Source: UBA7672 sp965279085
Lineage (GTDB): Bacteria > Pseudomonadota > Alphaproteobacteria > Caulobacterales > Hyphomonadaceae
Length of the DNA stretch: 64,000 bases
Direction: 5' to 3'
Assembly: GCA_965279085.1 (NCBI GenBank)
Contig: OZ257149.1
Location: 1,922,001-1,986,000, forward strand
Shown: one piece after another, positions 22,535 through 30,677 of the stretch
Numbering within the stretch: the first letter of the stretch is position 1
How the letters are laid out: each line of letters starts with the position of its first letter
Position numbers and translations under genes: made by a program
The notes under the pieces: model-generated
Told to the model about the DNA's origin: nothing
Database searches by the model: none
Seen by the model: the letters and a program-made list of their open reading frames with translations, nothing else

Positions 22535-24010
22535 ATGATCCGCAAGACACTGGCCCTGCTCGCACTGCCGCTTGCCTTGCTGGCAGCCTGCAACCCCGCG
22601 GAATCGCCTGGGCCTGCACTTCCAGCCGCTCCGGATCTTTCGGTGAAGGCTGACGAGATGACGGCGCTCGACGCCTACATCGCCAAGGCCGATCCCGCCT
22701 ACAAATGGGAGCTGACCGCCACCTATCCGGGCGATGGCTACACCACCTACGTGCTGCAACTCACTTCGCAGACCTGGCGCACGGAGGCCGATGTCGACCG
22801 GCCGGTGTGGACACACTGGATGACGGTCGTGAAGCCGACCGATGTCAAGCACGACAAGGCGCTGATGTTCATCTGGCAAGGCGACAACACCGATCCCGCG
22901 CCAACAAAAGCGCAGGACCGCTCGATCCGCATCGCCAAGGAAACGGGCTCCGTCGTCGCCGAAGTCGGCATGGTGCCCAACCAGCCGCTCTATTTCAGCG
23001 ACTCCAAGGATGTCGCTCGCTACGAAGACGACCTCATCGCCTACACGCGCGTGAAGCACTTCACGACCAAGGACGATGAATGGCTGGTCCGCCTCGCCAT
23101 GGTGAAGTCAGGCGTCAAGGCGATGGACGCCACGCAGGAATTCCTGAAATCGGAAGCCGGCGGACAGCTGGCCATCAACCAGTTTGTTGTGGCCGGCGCC
23201 TCCAAGCGTGGGTGGACCACATGGCTGATCGGCGCCGTCGACAAACGTGTGATCGGCATCATGCCGATGGTGATCGACGCGCTGAACTCGGAAGAAATCA
23301 CCAAGCACCATTTCGAGGTGCTCGGCTTCTTCGCGCCGTCGCTGGAGGACTACGTCAATCACGGGCTCTTCCCGCACAAGATCGGGACGCCGGAATACCA
23401 GGCGGTGCTGAAGGTCGAGGACGCCTACAATTATCGCGACCGCGCGCGGCTCACGATTCCGAAATTCATCGTCAACGCTTCGGGCGACCAGTTCTTCCTG
23501 CCCGACAATTCGCGCTTCTATTATGCCGACATGCCGGACGAGAAACGCCTGCGCTACGTCGAGAACGCCGCCCACAATCTCGCGGGATCAGACGCCGTCG
23601 ATTCCATGCTGGCCTGGTTCAATTCGGTCATCACCGGCGGCAAGCGCCCGGACTATGTGTGGAACATGGTCGGCGCGAACGGAATCGCCGTGAAGCCGAT
23701 CGATGCGCCGAAGGAAGTTCGCCTCTGGCAGGCCCACAACCGGAAGGCGCGCGACTTCCGCGTGGAATCGCTTGGCAAGGCTTACACCTCCACCGTGCTC
23801 ACAGCGCAGCCGGATGGCACTTATTTCGGACAGGTCGATATGCCGACGGAAGGCTTCACGGCCTTCTTCATCGAACTGAGCTGGGACAGCGGCCTTGCCA
23901 ACACGCCGTTCAAGTTCACGACCCCGGTGTCGATCCTGCCCGATACCCTGCCCTTCAAATGGGAAGACGCAGCCGCCAAGTACGCTTCGACCGCCCCCAA
24001 GGGGCCGTAA
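22535..24010 (+). CDS. PhoPQ-activated pathogenicity-related-type hydrolase, lipoprotein
   Basis: Predicted lipoprotein of 491 residues: the signal ends in L-L-A-A-C with Cys19. The rest is the PhoPQ-activated pathogenicity-related (PqaA-type) family, an alpha/beta-hydrolase relative. Family blocks visible are W-T-H-W-M-T-V-V-K-P, the nucleophile region V-A-G-A-S-K-R-G-W-T-T-W-L, N-A-S-G-D-Q-F-F-L-P-D-N-S and R-Y-V-E-N-A-A-H-N-L carrying the probable catalytic His. ATG 22535 follows GGAGGGAGG. It lies 143 bases after the MFS gene on the same strand. Substrate unknown; the name is historical and does not show virulence. Confidence 0.9.
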   Translation: MIRKTLALLALPLALLAACNPAESPGPALPAAPDLSVKADEMTALDAYIAKADPAYKWELTATYPGDGYTTYVLQLTSQTWRTEADVDRPVWTHWMTVVKPTDVKHDKALMFIWQGDNTDPAPTKAQDRSIRIAKETGSVVAEVGMVPNQPLYFSDSKDVARYEDDLIAYTRVKHFTTKDDEWLVRLAMVKSGVKAMDATQEFLKSEAGGQLAINQFVVAGASKRGWTTWLIGAVDKRVIGIMPMVIDALNSEEITKHHFEVLGFFAPSLEDYVNHGLFPHKIGTPEYQAVLKVEDAYNYRDRARLTIPKFIVNASGDQFFLPDNSRFYYADMPDEKRLRYVENAAHNLAGSDAVDSMLAWFNSVITGGKRPDYVWNMVGANGIAVKPIDAPKEVRLWQAHNRKARDFRVESLGKAYTSTVLTAQPDGTYFGQVDMPTEGFTAFFIELSWDSGLANTPFKFTTPVSILPDTLPFKWEDAAAKYASTAPKGP

Positions 24011-24086
24011 CTGCCAACACCCGCTTTTCGCCATATCGCCGCCGCTTGGGCAGGCGTAGGATTGCGTGATCGTGGGAGGTCACACC

Positions 24087-24431
24087 ATGCGCATTGCAAT
24101 CCTGATCGGCTCAGCCTGTCTCGCCCTCGGCGCCTGCTCGATGCCCTGGACAACCGAGCCGCCTGCCCCGGTCATTGCTGGCGGTTTTGCCCCGGCTGAC
24201 GTGAACAGCCCGGGCTACAAGGAAGCCGAAGCCCTCGCCATCGACACGATCTACAAGCGCGAGCCGCAACGCAGCCTCGTTGAATCCAAAACCGCGCAGG
24301 TACAGGTCGTTGCCGGCCTCAACTATCGCTTCGACATCAAGATGAGCGGCCAGAACCGCTACACCGTGCAGATCTACCGCGACCTGCAGGGCAAGCTTGA
24401 AGTGACCGAGTTCACAAAGACCGGCGGCTAG
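24087..24431 (+). CDS. Cystatin-like lipoprotein
   Basis: Small predicted lipoprotein of 114 residues; lipobox L-A-L-G-A-C with Cys17. The mature part follows the cystatin plan: an N-terminal helix (Y-K-E-A-E-A-L-A-I-D-T-I-Y), the Q-V-V-A-G motif at 73-77 with N-Y-R-F following, and a strand block R-Y-T-V-Q-I-Y-R-D-L. Cystatins inhibit papain-like cysteine proteases by inserting this motif. ATG 24087 follows GTGGGAGG. Its end overlaps the opposite-strand reductase gene by four bases. Inhibitory function is inferred. Confidence 0.8.
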   Translation: MRIAILIGSACLALGACSMPWTTEPPAPVIAGGFAPADVNSPGYKEAEALAIDTIYKREPQRSLVESKTAQVQVVAGLNYRFDIKMSGQNRYTVQIYRDLQGKLEVTEFTKTGG

Positions 24432-24922
24432 TCCGCCATCATCGCGCGGCACGCGGCCTCGAGCCCGCGCGCATCCGCGTCGTCGAACGCCGCGAACTCC
24501 GTGGAATCGACATCAAGCACGGCAACCAGCACGCCCGCCGCGTCGAACACCGGCACGACGATCTCCGAGTTGGAGCGCGAGTCGCACGCTATATGCCCGG
24601 GGAAGGCATGCACGTCCGGCACGATGATCGTCTCGCGCTGTGTTGCGCACGCGCCGCACACACCTTTCGCAAACGGAATGCGCAGGCAGCCCAGAGTGCC
24701 CTGATACGGACCCACCACCAGCTCGCGTTGTTTCAGAGGATCGACCTCGTAAAACCCGCACCAGAAGAAGCGCTCCCCGAACGCCGCCTTCAACAGCGAA
24801 ACAGTCGTCGCATAGCGCGCCGTGCGCGATGTCTCGCCTGCCACAACGGACGCGATCTCTTCGACGAGCTGGCTGTAAGCCGTCGCCTTGTCGCTGGAAT
24901 ACGTGATCTGCTGTTCCGCCAT
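24428..24922 (-). CDS. msrC: Free methionine-(R)-sulfoxide reductase (GAF domain)
   Basis: Cytoplasmic enzyme that reduces free L-methionine-(R)-sulfoxide through thiol chemistry. The entire 164 residues form one GAF domain. The three family cysteines are seen as C79 in L-G-C-L-R-I-P-F, C89 in G-V-C-G, and C113 in H-I-A-C-D; S-E-I-V-V-P-V-F and L-D-V-D-S also match. It begins at ATG 24922 and is followed on the same strand by no linked gene; the MarR gene is just upstream with ten bases between, so the two probably form an operon. Confidence 0.93.
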   Translation of the reverse strand: MAEQQITYSSDKATAYSQLVEEIASVVAGETSRTARYATTVSLLKAAFGERFFWCGFYEVDPLKQRELVVGPYQGTLGCLRIPFAKGVCGACATQRETIIVPDVHAFPGHIACDSRSNSEIVVPVFDAAGVLVAVLDVDSTEFAAFDDADARGLEAACRAMMAD

Positions 24923-24932
24923 GGCGGAACCT

Positions 24933-25340
24933 TTACGCCTTCGCGAGCCGTCCGTAGAGCGTCTCTAGCGTCGCGGCGAAATCTTTCTGCTTGTCCGCGC
25001 TCAGCGCCTCGATCGCGGCGGTGAGACGATGAACAGGGTCATGATCCAGCAGGGATTTGCCGGCGGCTGTCAGGTCGATGCGGCGGATGCGGCGATCCTC
25101 GGGATCGGCCTTCACGGTCACCAGATCCTTGCGGGCAAGCGAAGCAACCGCACGCGAGGCCGGCGCATGGGTCACGCCCAGATAGGTCGCAACACCGCCG
25201 ACGGTACGCGCCTGGCGGCCGGCGCGCGCGAGATAACGCAGAACAGCCCACTGGCCTGCGTGAATGGCTTTGGGCCCGCGGGCCTCATAAACCGCACGAG
25301 CGGTTTGTTCGAGCAGGCGTGCAACGACGCTGGCGTCCAT
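24933..25340 (-). CDS. MarR-family transcriptional regulator
   Basis: Winged-helix regulator of 135 residues. The core reads A-G-Q-W-A-V-L-R-Y-L-A-R, then the recognition-helix region V-A-T-Y-L-G-V-T-H-A-P-A-S-R-A-V-A-S-L and the wing with D-P-E-D-R-R-I-R-R-I-D-L-T-A-A-G. The frame opens at 25373, but ATG 25340 follows AAGGGGAA. It lies directly upstream of the methionine-sulfoxide reductase gene, so its signal may be oxidative. Three evenly spaced CTAG tetranucleotides upstream (25418-25435) could be its operator. Confidence 0.88.
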   Translation of the reverse strand: MDASVVARLLEQTARAVYEARGPKAIHAGQWAVLRYLARAGRQARTVGGVATYLGVTHAPASRAVASLARKDLVTVKADPEDRRIRRIDLTAAGKSLLDHDPVHRLTAAIEALSADKQKDFAATLETLYGRLAKA

Positions 25341-25417
25341 AAGTTCAGTTCCCCTTGGCGAGTCTGGCTGCAAACCAAATGCGCCTCGTTAGGCGCGTTG
25401 ATCCCCTGCCGCCCGTA

Positions 25418-25435
25418 CTAGCCACTAGCACCTAG
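25418..25435. promoter_or_regulatory. Triple CTAG array, candidate operator
   Basis: Three CTAG tetranucleotides with exact 7-base period stand 77 bases before the marR start. CTAG is rare in most proteobacterial genomes, so three in 18 bases suggests a bound site, possibly for the adjacent MarR protein. Confidence 0.35.
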
Positions 25436-25658
25436 ATTGGTTTCCGATAAGTCAACGCGAAGACGCTTCGTATAACTGACAGTGTAAAGGCAAAACCCAC
25501 GTTTACCCATGCGTCAAGCGTGAGTTGCAGGAGGTTTTTTGGTTAAATTCCGGCCGTTTATTCTTAAGAACTGGCCTGTGGAGGGAAACCACCCAGTATT
25601 CGTCATCGCGAATACAGTCGCCGTTGACGATCTTGTGATCGATTGCTGGGCGAAAGCC
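25436..25658. other. Gene-free AT-richer stretch before tRNA-Gly
   Basis: The region between the marR upstream elements and tRNA-Gly is AT-richer than its surroundings and has no clear gene. One short frame at 25539-25670 on the plus strand follows AGGAGG with a TTG start, but it runs into the tRNA and shows no family signal. The stretch may include promoter elements for marR (reading left). Confidence 0.4.
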
Positions 25659-25732
25659 TGGAGCGGGTGAAGGGAATCGAACCCTCGTCGTAAGCTTGGG
25701 AAGCTTCTGCTCTACCATTGAGCTACACCCGC
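25659..25732 (-). tRNA. tRNA-Gly(CCC)
   Basis: 74 bases with encoded CCA, read on the minus strand. Acceptor GCGGGTG/CACCCGC, D arm AGCTCAATGGTAGAGC, anticodon loop TTCCCAA (anticodon CCC), T arm GAGGG-TTCGATT-CCCTT, discriminator U73 as in bacterial Gly tRNAs. The outermost anticodon-stem pair is a mismatch, which I believe is common in alphaproteobacterial tRNA-Gly. Confidence 0.95.
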
Positions 25733-25923
25733 GACCCTCACGGTTCCTACCACTTTGCCCAAGCAACGCATACGTCACCGTGGCGTGATTGCGACTAAGG
25801 TGCAAGCGATTCCGAATTCCGGTACGCGAAACAATCCGCACCGTCTCGTCCGTCCGGTGTATTCATGGCTCTCTGACGCAATTCCGCTTGACCAGGCGTC
25901 TCGTGCGGCTCTGAGGTTCTGAA

Positions 25924-27375
25924 ATGTCGATGCCGGGGGCTTTCGTCATATTCGGTGCGACGGGCGATCTCGCCCGGCGAATGCTTTTCCCGTCGTTGTA
26001 CTTCCTTGATGCCGACGGGCTTTTGCCATCCGGCCTGAAAATCGTCGGCGCCGCCCGCTCGAAACACACCGACGCGGAATTCCGCCGCGACGTCGAAGGC
26101 TGGGTGAAGGAGCGTGCGGGCGCTTTCTTCTCGAAGGAGGCCTGGGCCGCCTTCGCCGAACGGCTGGTCTATTCGCCCGGCGATGCGACGGACCCCAACA
26201 CCTATTCCGGCCTGAAGGAAAAACTGAAGGGCGGCCATGGCGGCGCGCTGTTCTACCTCTCGACCTCGCCTGCCCTCTACATCCCCATCGTCGAGGGCCT
26301 CGCGGCGCAGGGCCTGACCGACGAACCCAATGGCGTCATGGTCGAGAAGCCGATCGGCAAGAGCTTCGCCACCTGCGAGCAGATCAACGCCGCCATCGCC
26401 AGGCATTTCAGCGAAAGCCGCACCTTCCGGATCGACCACTATCTCGGCAAGGAGACGGTCCAGAACCTGATCGCCCTGCGCTTCGCCAACGCGCTGTTCG
26501 AGCCGCTCTGGAACCGCCACGCCATCGACCACGTCCAGATTACCGTCGCCGAGACGCTCGGGGTCGAGGGACGCTTCGGCTATTACGACGAGTACGGCGC
26601 GACGCGCGACATGGTGCAGAACCACCTGCTCCAGCTGCTCTGCCTCATCGCCATGGAGCCGCCGACCAATATGCGCGCGGACTCGGTACGCAGCGAGAAA
26701 GTGAAGGTGCTGCGCGCGCTGCGCCACATCAACGAGTACGAGCTGCGCGACCGCACGATCCGCGGCCAGTACACGCGCGGCGTGGTCGGCGAGCAGATGG
26801 TGCCCGGCTATATCGAGGAAGAAGGCGGCAAGCCTTCCAACACCGAAACCTTCGTCGCCATCTGCGCCCATGTCGACAACTGGCGCTGGGCTGGCGTGCC
26901 GTTCTACCTGCGCACGGGCAAGCGCCTGCCGACGCGCCATTCGCAGATTGTGATCCAGTTCCGCGACGTGCCGCACTCGATCTTCAACGGTAGTCCCCTC
27001 ACCGCCAACCGGCTGACCATCACGCTGCAGCCGGAAGAAGACATCTCGCTCACCATCATGAACAAGACGCCGACCCTCACGCAGGGCGGATACGAGCTGC
27101 AGCCGCTCTCGCTCAACCTCTCCCTGCTCGACGCCTTCAAGGGCGAGAAGCGCCGCCGCATCGCCTACGAGCGCCTGCTGCTCGAAGCGATCAACAACAA
27201 CTCCACGCTGTTCGTGCACCGCGAAGAGTCGGAAGCGGCTTGGCGCTGGATCGACGGCATCATGGACGGCTGGGCGCGCACGGGCATGCGTCCGCATCCC
27301 TATCAGGCCGGCACATGGGGCCCGCCCAACGCCCTCAAGATCCCAGAGAACAACGGACACAGCTGGTACGAATGA
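25924..27375 (+). CDS. zwf: Glucose-6-phosphate 1-dehydrogenase
   Basis: Oxidises glucose-6-phosphate to 6-phosphoglucono-lactone with NAD(P)+, the entry step shared by the Entner-Doudoroff and pentose-phosphate routes. The cofactor motif G-A-T-G-D-L-A-R-R is at 11-19, and the substrate-binding R-I-D-H-Y-L-G-K-E is at 169-177; E-K-P-I-G-K lies at 141-146. The length of 483 is usual. The stop overlaps pgl (ATGA). No regulator is adjacent on this strand; the convergent TetR gene downstream could be involved. Confidence 0.97.
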   Translation: MSMPGAFVIFGATGDLARRMLFPSLYFLDADGLLPSGLKIVGAARSKHTDAEFRRDVEGWVKERAGAFFSKEAWAAFAERLVYSPGDATDPNTYSGLKEKLKGGHGGALFYLSTSPALYIPIVEGLAAQGLTDEPNGVMVEKPIGKSFATCEQINAAIARHFSESRTFRIDHYLGKETVQNLIALRFANALFEPLWNRHAIDHVQITVAETLGVEGRFGYYDEYGATRDMVQNHLLQLLCLIAMEPPTNMRADSVRSEKVKVLRALRHINEYELRDRTIRGQYTRGVVGEQMVPGYIEEEGGKPSNTETFVAICAHVDNWRWAGVPFYLRTGKRLPTRHSQIVIQFRDVPHSIFNGSPLTANRLTITLQPEEDISLTIMNKTPTLTQGGYELQPLSLNLSLLDAFKGEKRRRIAYERLLLEAINNNSTLFVHREESEAAWRWIDGIMDGWARTGMRPHPYQAGTWGPPNALKIPENNGHSWYE

Positions 27376-28079
27376 GCACCGTCACAACTCACCAGGAAAC
27401 CTTCTTCCCTGACCGTCGCCGCTTGTACGCGGGCGTGTGCCAGGATTTCCAGGCGAGCCTCGCCGACATCATCAAGAAGCGCCGCAAGGCCTCGCTCGCC
27501 CTCGCCGGCGGCACGACGCCGGGCCCACTCTACGACGCGCTGTCGAATGCACCGCTGAACTGGGAGAAGGTCTCGGTCACACTTACCGACGAGCGCTGGG
27601 TCCATCCGGAAGACCCAGCCTCCAACGAATTCCTCGTGCGTGACACGCTGATGCGCCGCCGCGCCGCTGTCGCGACTTTCATGCCGCTCAAGACGAACCA
27701 CGCGAAAGCGTCGGGCGGCGCCGCCACCGCCGAAAAGCGTATCGCGCCGATCATGCCGTTCGACATCGTGCTGCTCGGCATGGGGCCTGACGGCCACATC
27801 GCATCGCTGATCCCCGGCGCTGACGGCTATGACGCGGCCGCCGACATCGCGAGCTCGCGGAAACTCGCCGGCATCCACGCCCCGAACGCTGCAGGCAGCC
27901 CGGAGCGCATGACGCTCACCGTCCCCGGCATCCTCGCCTCGCGTCGCATCGTCCTGCTCTTCATGGGCAACGACAAGCTGACCGTCTACAACGAGGCCAA
28001 GGAAGGCAAAGGCACATCGCCGATCCGCGATCTCCTGGCGCAGAAGAAAGTTCCTGTCCACGCCTTCTGGGCGCCCTAG
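27372..28079 (+). CDS. pgl: 6-phosphogluconolactonase
   Basis: Hydrolyses 6-phosphogluconolactone to 6-phosphogluconate. The 235 residues carry G-G-T-T-P-G at 46-51, T-D-E-R-W-V at 72-77, and G-M-G-P-D-G-H at 136-142, all typical of the DevB/SOL type. Translation is coupled to zwf through an ATGA overlap, and the gene's 3' end overlaps the convergent TetR gene by four bases. In many alphaproteobacteria edd follows directly; here it is 5.6 kb further on. Confidence 0.95.
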   Translation: MSTVTTHQETFFPDRRRLYAGVCQDFQASLADIIKKRRKASLALAGGTTPGPLYDALSNAPLNWEKVSVTLTDERWVHPEDPASNEFLVRDTLMRRRAAVATFMPLKTNHAKASGGAATAEKRIAPIMPFDIVLLGMGPDGHIASLIPGADGYDAAADIASSRKLAGIHAPNAAGSPERMTLTVPGILASRRIVLLFMGNDKLTVYNEAKEGKGTSPIRDLLAQKKVPVHAFWAP

Positions 28080-28792
28080 CGCTTCGCGCTCTTCTCGCGT
28101 TTCGAAGCCGACAGCGAGATCGGCTCCCACGCAATGTGCGGGTCCTGCGCTGCGGCCCTGCCGAGCTGCCGTGTGATCAGGCTCTCTCGCAGCGTCCGCA
28201 GCGCCAGCAGCACGCTCGCGGTGACATCGCCGGTCGCATAGGTCTTGCGATCGATCGCGAGTGATCGCAGCGCCATCGAGGTCGCCGTCCACAACCCCTG
28301 CATCTCCACGTCCGGCGTAAGGCCAGCCTCGCGCGCGATCCGGCTGATGCTGCGGCCGTACTCTTGCGCGATGCGCGTGAACACCGGCCGGAACGCGGCC
28401 GCCAGCGCATCGTCGCTCCGTGCTCCGATGCGCATCTCGTTCACGGCGAACCCCTCCGGCATCCGCGATGTGTGCCACGACATGTCGATCAGCGCCCGGA
28501 AGCGCGGCATGCCGGGCGGCAGTTTTTCCAGCTGTTGCCGTCGATAGGCGGCGAGATTCGCATAGGCGTATTCGCCCGTGGCAATCAGCAGCGCCTGACG
28601 AGTTGGAAAATGGTGCATCAACGCACCGCTGCTGATGTTGGTGTCTGCGATGATCAGCGCATTGGTCAGCGCCGCGAAGCCCTTCTTGTTCAGGATCGCA
28701 AGGACCGCTTCCATCACCTGCTGACGGGTCTCGGCCGCACGCTCCGGGTTGGAGCGCCGTTTCGCGTGAACCGTTGCGTGCTGGTGAGTCAA
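28076..28792 (-). CDS. TetR-family transcriptional regulator
   Basis: Regulator of about 238 residues. The N-terminal helix-turn-helix is clear: T-R-Q-Q-V-M-E-A-V-L-A-I-L, then F-A-A-L-T-N-A-L-I-I and G-A-L-M-H-H-F-P-T-R-Q-A-L-L. The C-terminal ligand domain is not assigned. There is no ATG: TTG at 28792 with GAGGG upstream is chosen, while another TTG at 28852 would add 20 residues. It is convergent with pgl. An imperfect dyad near 28871-28895 (AGACT/AGTCT) upstream could be its operator. The targets are unknown; the zwf-pgl or curli genes are possible by position only. Confidence 0.85.
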   Translation of the reverse strand: MTHQHATVHAKRRSNPERAAETRQQVMEAVLAILNKKGFAALTNALIIADTNISSGALMHHFPTRQALLIATGEYAYANLAAYRRQQLEKLPPGMPRFRALIDMSWHTSRMPEGFAVNEMRIGARSDDALAAAFRPVFTRIAQEYGRSISRIAREAGLTPDVEMQGLWTATSMALRSLAIDRKTYATGDVTASVLLALRTLRESLITRQLGRAAAQDPHIAWEPISLSASKREKSAKR

Positions 28793-28969
28793 AGCGCGGC
28801 CCTCGGTCCGACATTGCTCTTTCAACGAGGCCCCCTGGCTCGTCCGTCGCAAACTTGGGGCAGTTCGCGAAGACTAGTCGATTTCAGCAGTCTAGCCAGC
28901 ACGCCAACGTTCGCTCTGTACGATTTCCACCAGAGACCAGTTGACGTAGGCGCCGGAACTGGGCACCTA

Positions 28970-29077
28970 AGAAACAGACCGATTGCTCGGTTTATGCAGA
29001 TCTCCCGAGGATCTGCCTGGCGGGATGATGTCCTGTCAGCACTATTCAACCGGCCCCTCGCGGGGCCGGTTTTTTTC
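28970..29077 (+). ncRNA. Candidate small RNA with intrinsic terminator
   Basis: No coding frame of note lies on this strand, yet a strong plus-strand terminator ends the stretch. Before it come ACCGA/TCGGT (28978-28991, loop TTGC) and a perfect GCAGATC/GATCTGC hairpin (28996-29016, loop TCCCGAG). A TTGACG at 28941-28946 could be the -35 box. The terminator cannot serve the convergent-side pgl, whose end is 1 kb away with TetR between. A small RNA of about 110 bases is the simplest reading. Exact start unknown. Confidence 0.45.
29048..29077 (+). terminator. Intrinsic terminator (plus strand)
   Basis: Perfect 10-bp stem AACCGGCCCC/GGGGCCGGTT with loop TCGC, followed by seven T (29070-29076). 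On the minus strand the U tract is absent, so it does not obviously end the curli operon. Confidence 0.85.
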
Positions 29078-29097
29078 TTGCGCGTCAGAAGCTGGGA

Positions 29098-29589
29098 TCA
29101 GTAGCCCTTCACGCCAATGCGGTTCCAGTAGCCGCGATTGGCAGGGTCGAGCAGGCAGAGCTGGCCGGGGATTTCATACGTCCCCTTCTTCGTCTGCACG
29201 ACGCCGCGCATCTGGCCGTTGCCTTCCTGGATCACGTCGGTCGACAGGTTCTTGCCGACCTGCACCACACAGGCGACGTTGTTGTTGCCGGTCTGGTTGA
29301 TCGACGCGTCGTTGTTCTTGCCGAGCTGGCGCACGGATGCGGTGTTGCCGTTGCCAGTCTGGTTGATGATGCCGGCGTTCTCCATGCCTTTCTGGAAGAT
29401 CGCAGCCGCGTTGCCGAAGCCCTTCTGGCCGACGCCCGCGCCGTTGCCGCGGCCGCTTTGCTGCACGTCGACCATGCTCTCGCGCGGCGCATGATAGCCA
29501 TAGCGGTCAACACGACCCTGCGCCTGGGCGGCGCCAGCCATTGCACCCGTCAGCGCGAGCGCAACAAGACCAAGACGAAACGTCTTCAT
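29098..29589 (-). CDS. Curlin-repeat protein (CsgA/CsgB-like), downstream copy
   Basis: Secreted amyloid subunit of curli fibres. A signal peptide of about 24 residues ends in A-Q-A, and the 163-residue product contains curlin-type repeats with the N-x-x-G/Q-x-G-x-x-N spacing: Q-Q-S-G-R-G-N-G, I-N-Q-T-G-N-G-N, I-N-Q-T-G-N-N-N, V-Q-V-G-K-N. The last 40 residues, with two Cys (one in Q-L-C-L-L-D), are not repeat-like and may act as nucleator or cap. It is three bases after csgH in the same operon. Which copy is the major subunit cannot be told. Confidence 0.88.
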   Translation of the reverse strand: MKTFRLGLVALALTGAMAGAAQAQGRVDRYGYHAPRESMVDVQQSGRGNGAGVGQKGFGNAAAIFQKGMENAGIINQTGNGNTASVRQLGKNNDASINQTGNNNVACVVQVGKNLSTDVIQEGNGQMRGVVQTKKGTYEIPGQLCLLDPANRGYWNRIGVKGY

Positions 29590-29591
29590 GG

Positions 29592-30113
29592 CTACGACCT
29601 CACTTCACGGCAGACTTCACGACCGTCCGCACGCACTTTCAGAACGGCGCGGAAGCTGGATCCGCGCTCAAGTGAAAACTCCGAAGAGCCCAGCTCTTCC
29701 TTGACGCCACGGCGCGCATCGAACGGCCCGCCCTGCGAGATATCCGACGAGCCGCCCCCGCCCTTCTTGGTGATGACCAGCGAGTATTCGCCGGACATCG
29801 CATGGCCCGCGCGAACCAGCGGTGTGATGCGAATGCCGTTCGGCGTACGCTTCACGGAGATATCGCACCACATCGTCTCGCGCTCCGGAATGGCGTATTG
29901 CTGCGGCGTCGCGTGCGCCTTCTCGACCACGAGCGGCGCCGGCGCCTCGATGACAGTCTCTGGAACGATGACCGGCGGCGCGCCGGCAAGCTCCATCGAA
30001 TAATCCGGCCCCACCGGCTGCTGCGCCGAGGCAAGCTGCGCCTCGGACGTCACGCCCCCCGAACATCCGGCGAGCGCTATCAGCGCCGCGAGTGTGATCA
30101 GATGTTTCGACAT
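29592..30113 (-). CDS. csgH: Curli assembly factor CsgH, lipoprotein
   Basis: Alphaproteobacterial curli chaperone that restrains premature amyloid formation in the periplasm. Lipobox A-L-A-G-C at residues 13-17. After a proline-rich linker the CsgH domain begins near 82: W-C-D-I-S-V-K-R, A-M-S-G-E-Y-S-L-V-I-T-K-K-G, G-G-G-G-S-S-D-I-S-Q-G-G-P-F and a closing Cys in R-E-V-C-R-E-V. The two domain cysteines may form a disulfide. Length 173 with a longer linker than I expect. It sits between two curlin genes, 57 bases after the first and two bases before the second. Confidence 0.85.
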   Translation of the reverse strand: MSKHLITLAALIALAGCSGGVTSEAQLASAQQPVGPDYSMELAGAPPVIVPETVIEAPAPLVVEKAHATPQQYAIPERETMWCDISVKRTPNGIRITPLVRAGHAMSGEYSLVITKKGGGGSSDISQGGPFDARRGVKEELGSSEFSLERGSSFRAVLKVRADGREVCREVRS

Positions 30114-30170
30114 GGAACGTCTCCTCTGGAGAGGGAAACCGGGGCGGCCTCACGCCGCCCCGGCCTCGCG

Positions 30171-30677
30171 TTAGTTGTAGCCGCTCTGCACGACGACCGA
30201 GATGTTGCCCTCGCCGCGCTGGCGCACTTCGACATCCTGGCCATGGCCGGTCTGGATGATCGCCGACGCGTTGTTGGCGCCCGACTGATCGGTCAGGGCG
30301 CGGTGGCCCGTACCCATCTGCGCGGTACCGGCGACGTTGTTGTAGCCGCTCTGGCGCGTATCGGCCTTCAGGTTCAGACCGTCCTGCGCCGTCACGGCCA
30401 GGTTGCCTTCACCGCGCTGTTCGGTCGTCGACTGGTTGCGCGTGCCGTACTGGTCCATGCGCAGGAAGTTGTTGTAGCCGGTCTGGACGCCTTGCGCGTA
30501 GTGGCCGCGGCCACCCTGAACGGTGACTGAACCGTTGCGGTCGCCCTTCTGCGAGATGGCGGCGCCGTGGCCCCAGCCCTTCTGGTCGATCTGCACGCGG
30601 TTGCGCGACTGCGCTTCGGCGACACCGGCGCCGGCGAGAAGCGCCATGGCGAGGGCGGCTGAAAGAATGCGTTTCAT
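30171..30677 (-). CDS. Curlin-repeat protein (CsgA/CsgB-like), upstream copy
   Basis: Secreted curlin subunit of 168 residues. Signal peptide about 23 residues long (ends V-A-E-A-Q). The mature part is almost fully repeats: I-D-Q-K-G-W-G-H, I-S-Q-K-G-D-R-N, V-Q-T-G-Y-N-N, E-Q-R-G-E-G-N, R-Q-S-G-Y-N-N, I-Q-T-G-H-G-Q, Q-R-G-E-G-N and V-Q-S-G-Y-N at the end, roughly ten units of 20-22 residues. This regular make-up suits the major fibre subunit. ATG 30677 follows GGAG. It heads the curlin-csgH-curlin operon; no csgE, csgF or csgG is present. Confidence 0.9.
   Translation of the reverse strand: MKRILSAALAMALLAGAGVAEAQSRNRVQIDQKGWGHGAAISQKGDRNGSVTVQGGRGHYAQGVQTGYNNFLRMDQYGTRNQSTTEQRGEGNLAVTAQDGLNLKADTRQSGYNNVAGTAQMGTGHRALTDQSGANNASAIIQTGHGQDVEVRQRGEGNISVVVQSGYN

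Noticed and set aside
25539..25670. 43-codon frame with TTG start after AGGAGG
   Set aside because: It ends inside tRNA-Gly, spacing is short, and there is no family signal; chance is more likely.
25795..27360. 521-codon minus-strand frame over zwf
   Set aside because: zwf shows all catalytic motifs on the plus strand.
27303..28814. 503-codon minus-strand frame over pgl and tetR
   Set aside because: It crosses two well-supported genes and has no domain.
29048..29077. Terminator of the curli operon
   Set aside because: The T tract is on the plus strand only; the minus strand shows A before and no U after the stem.
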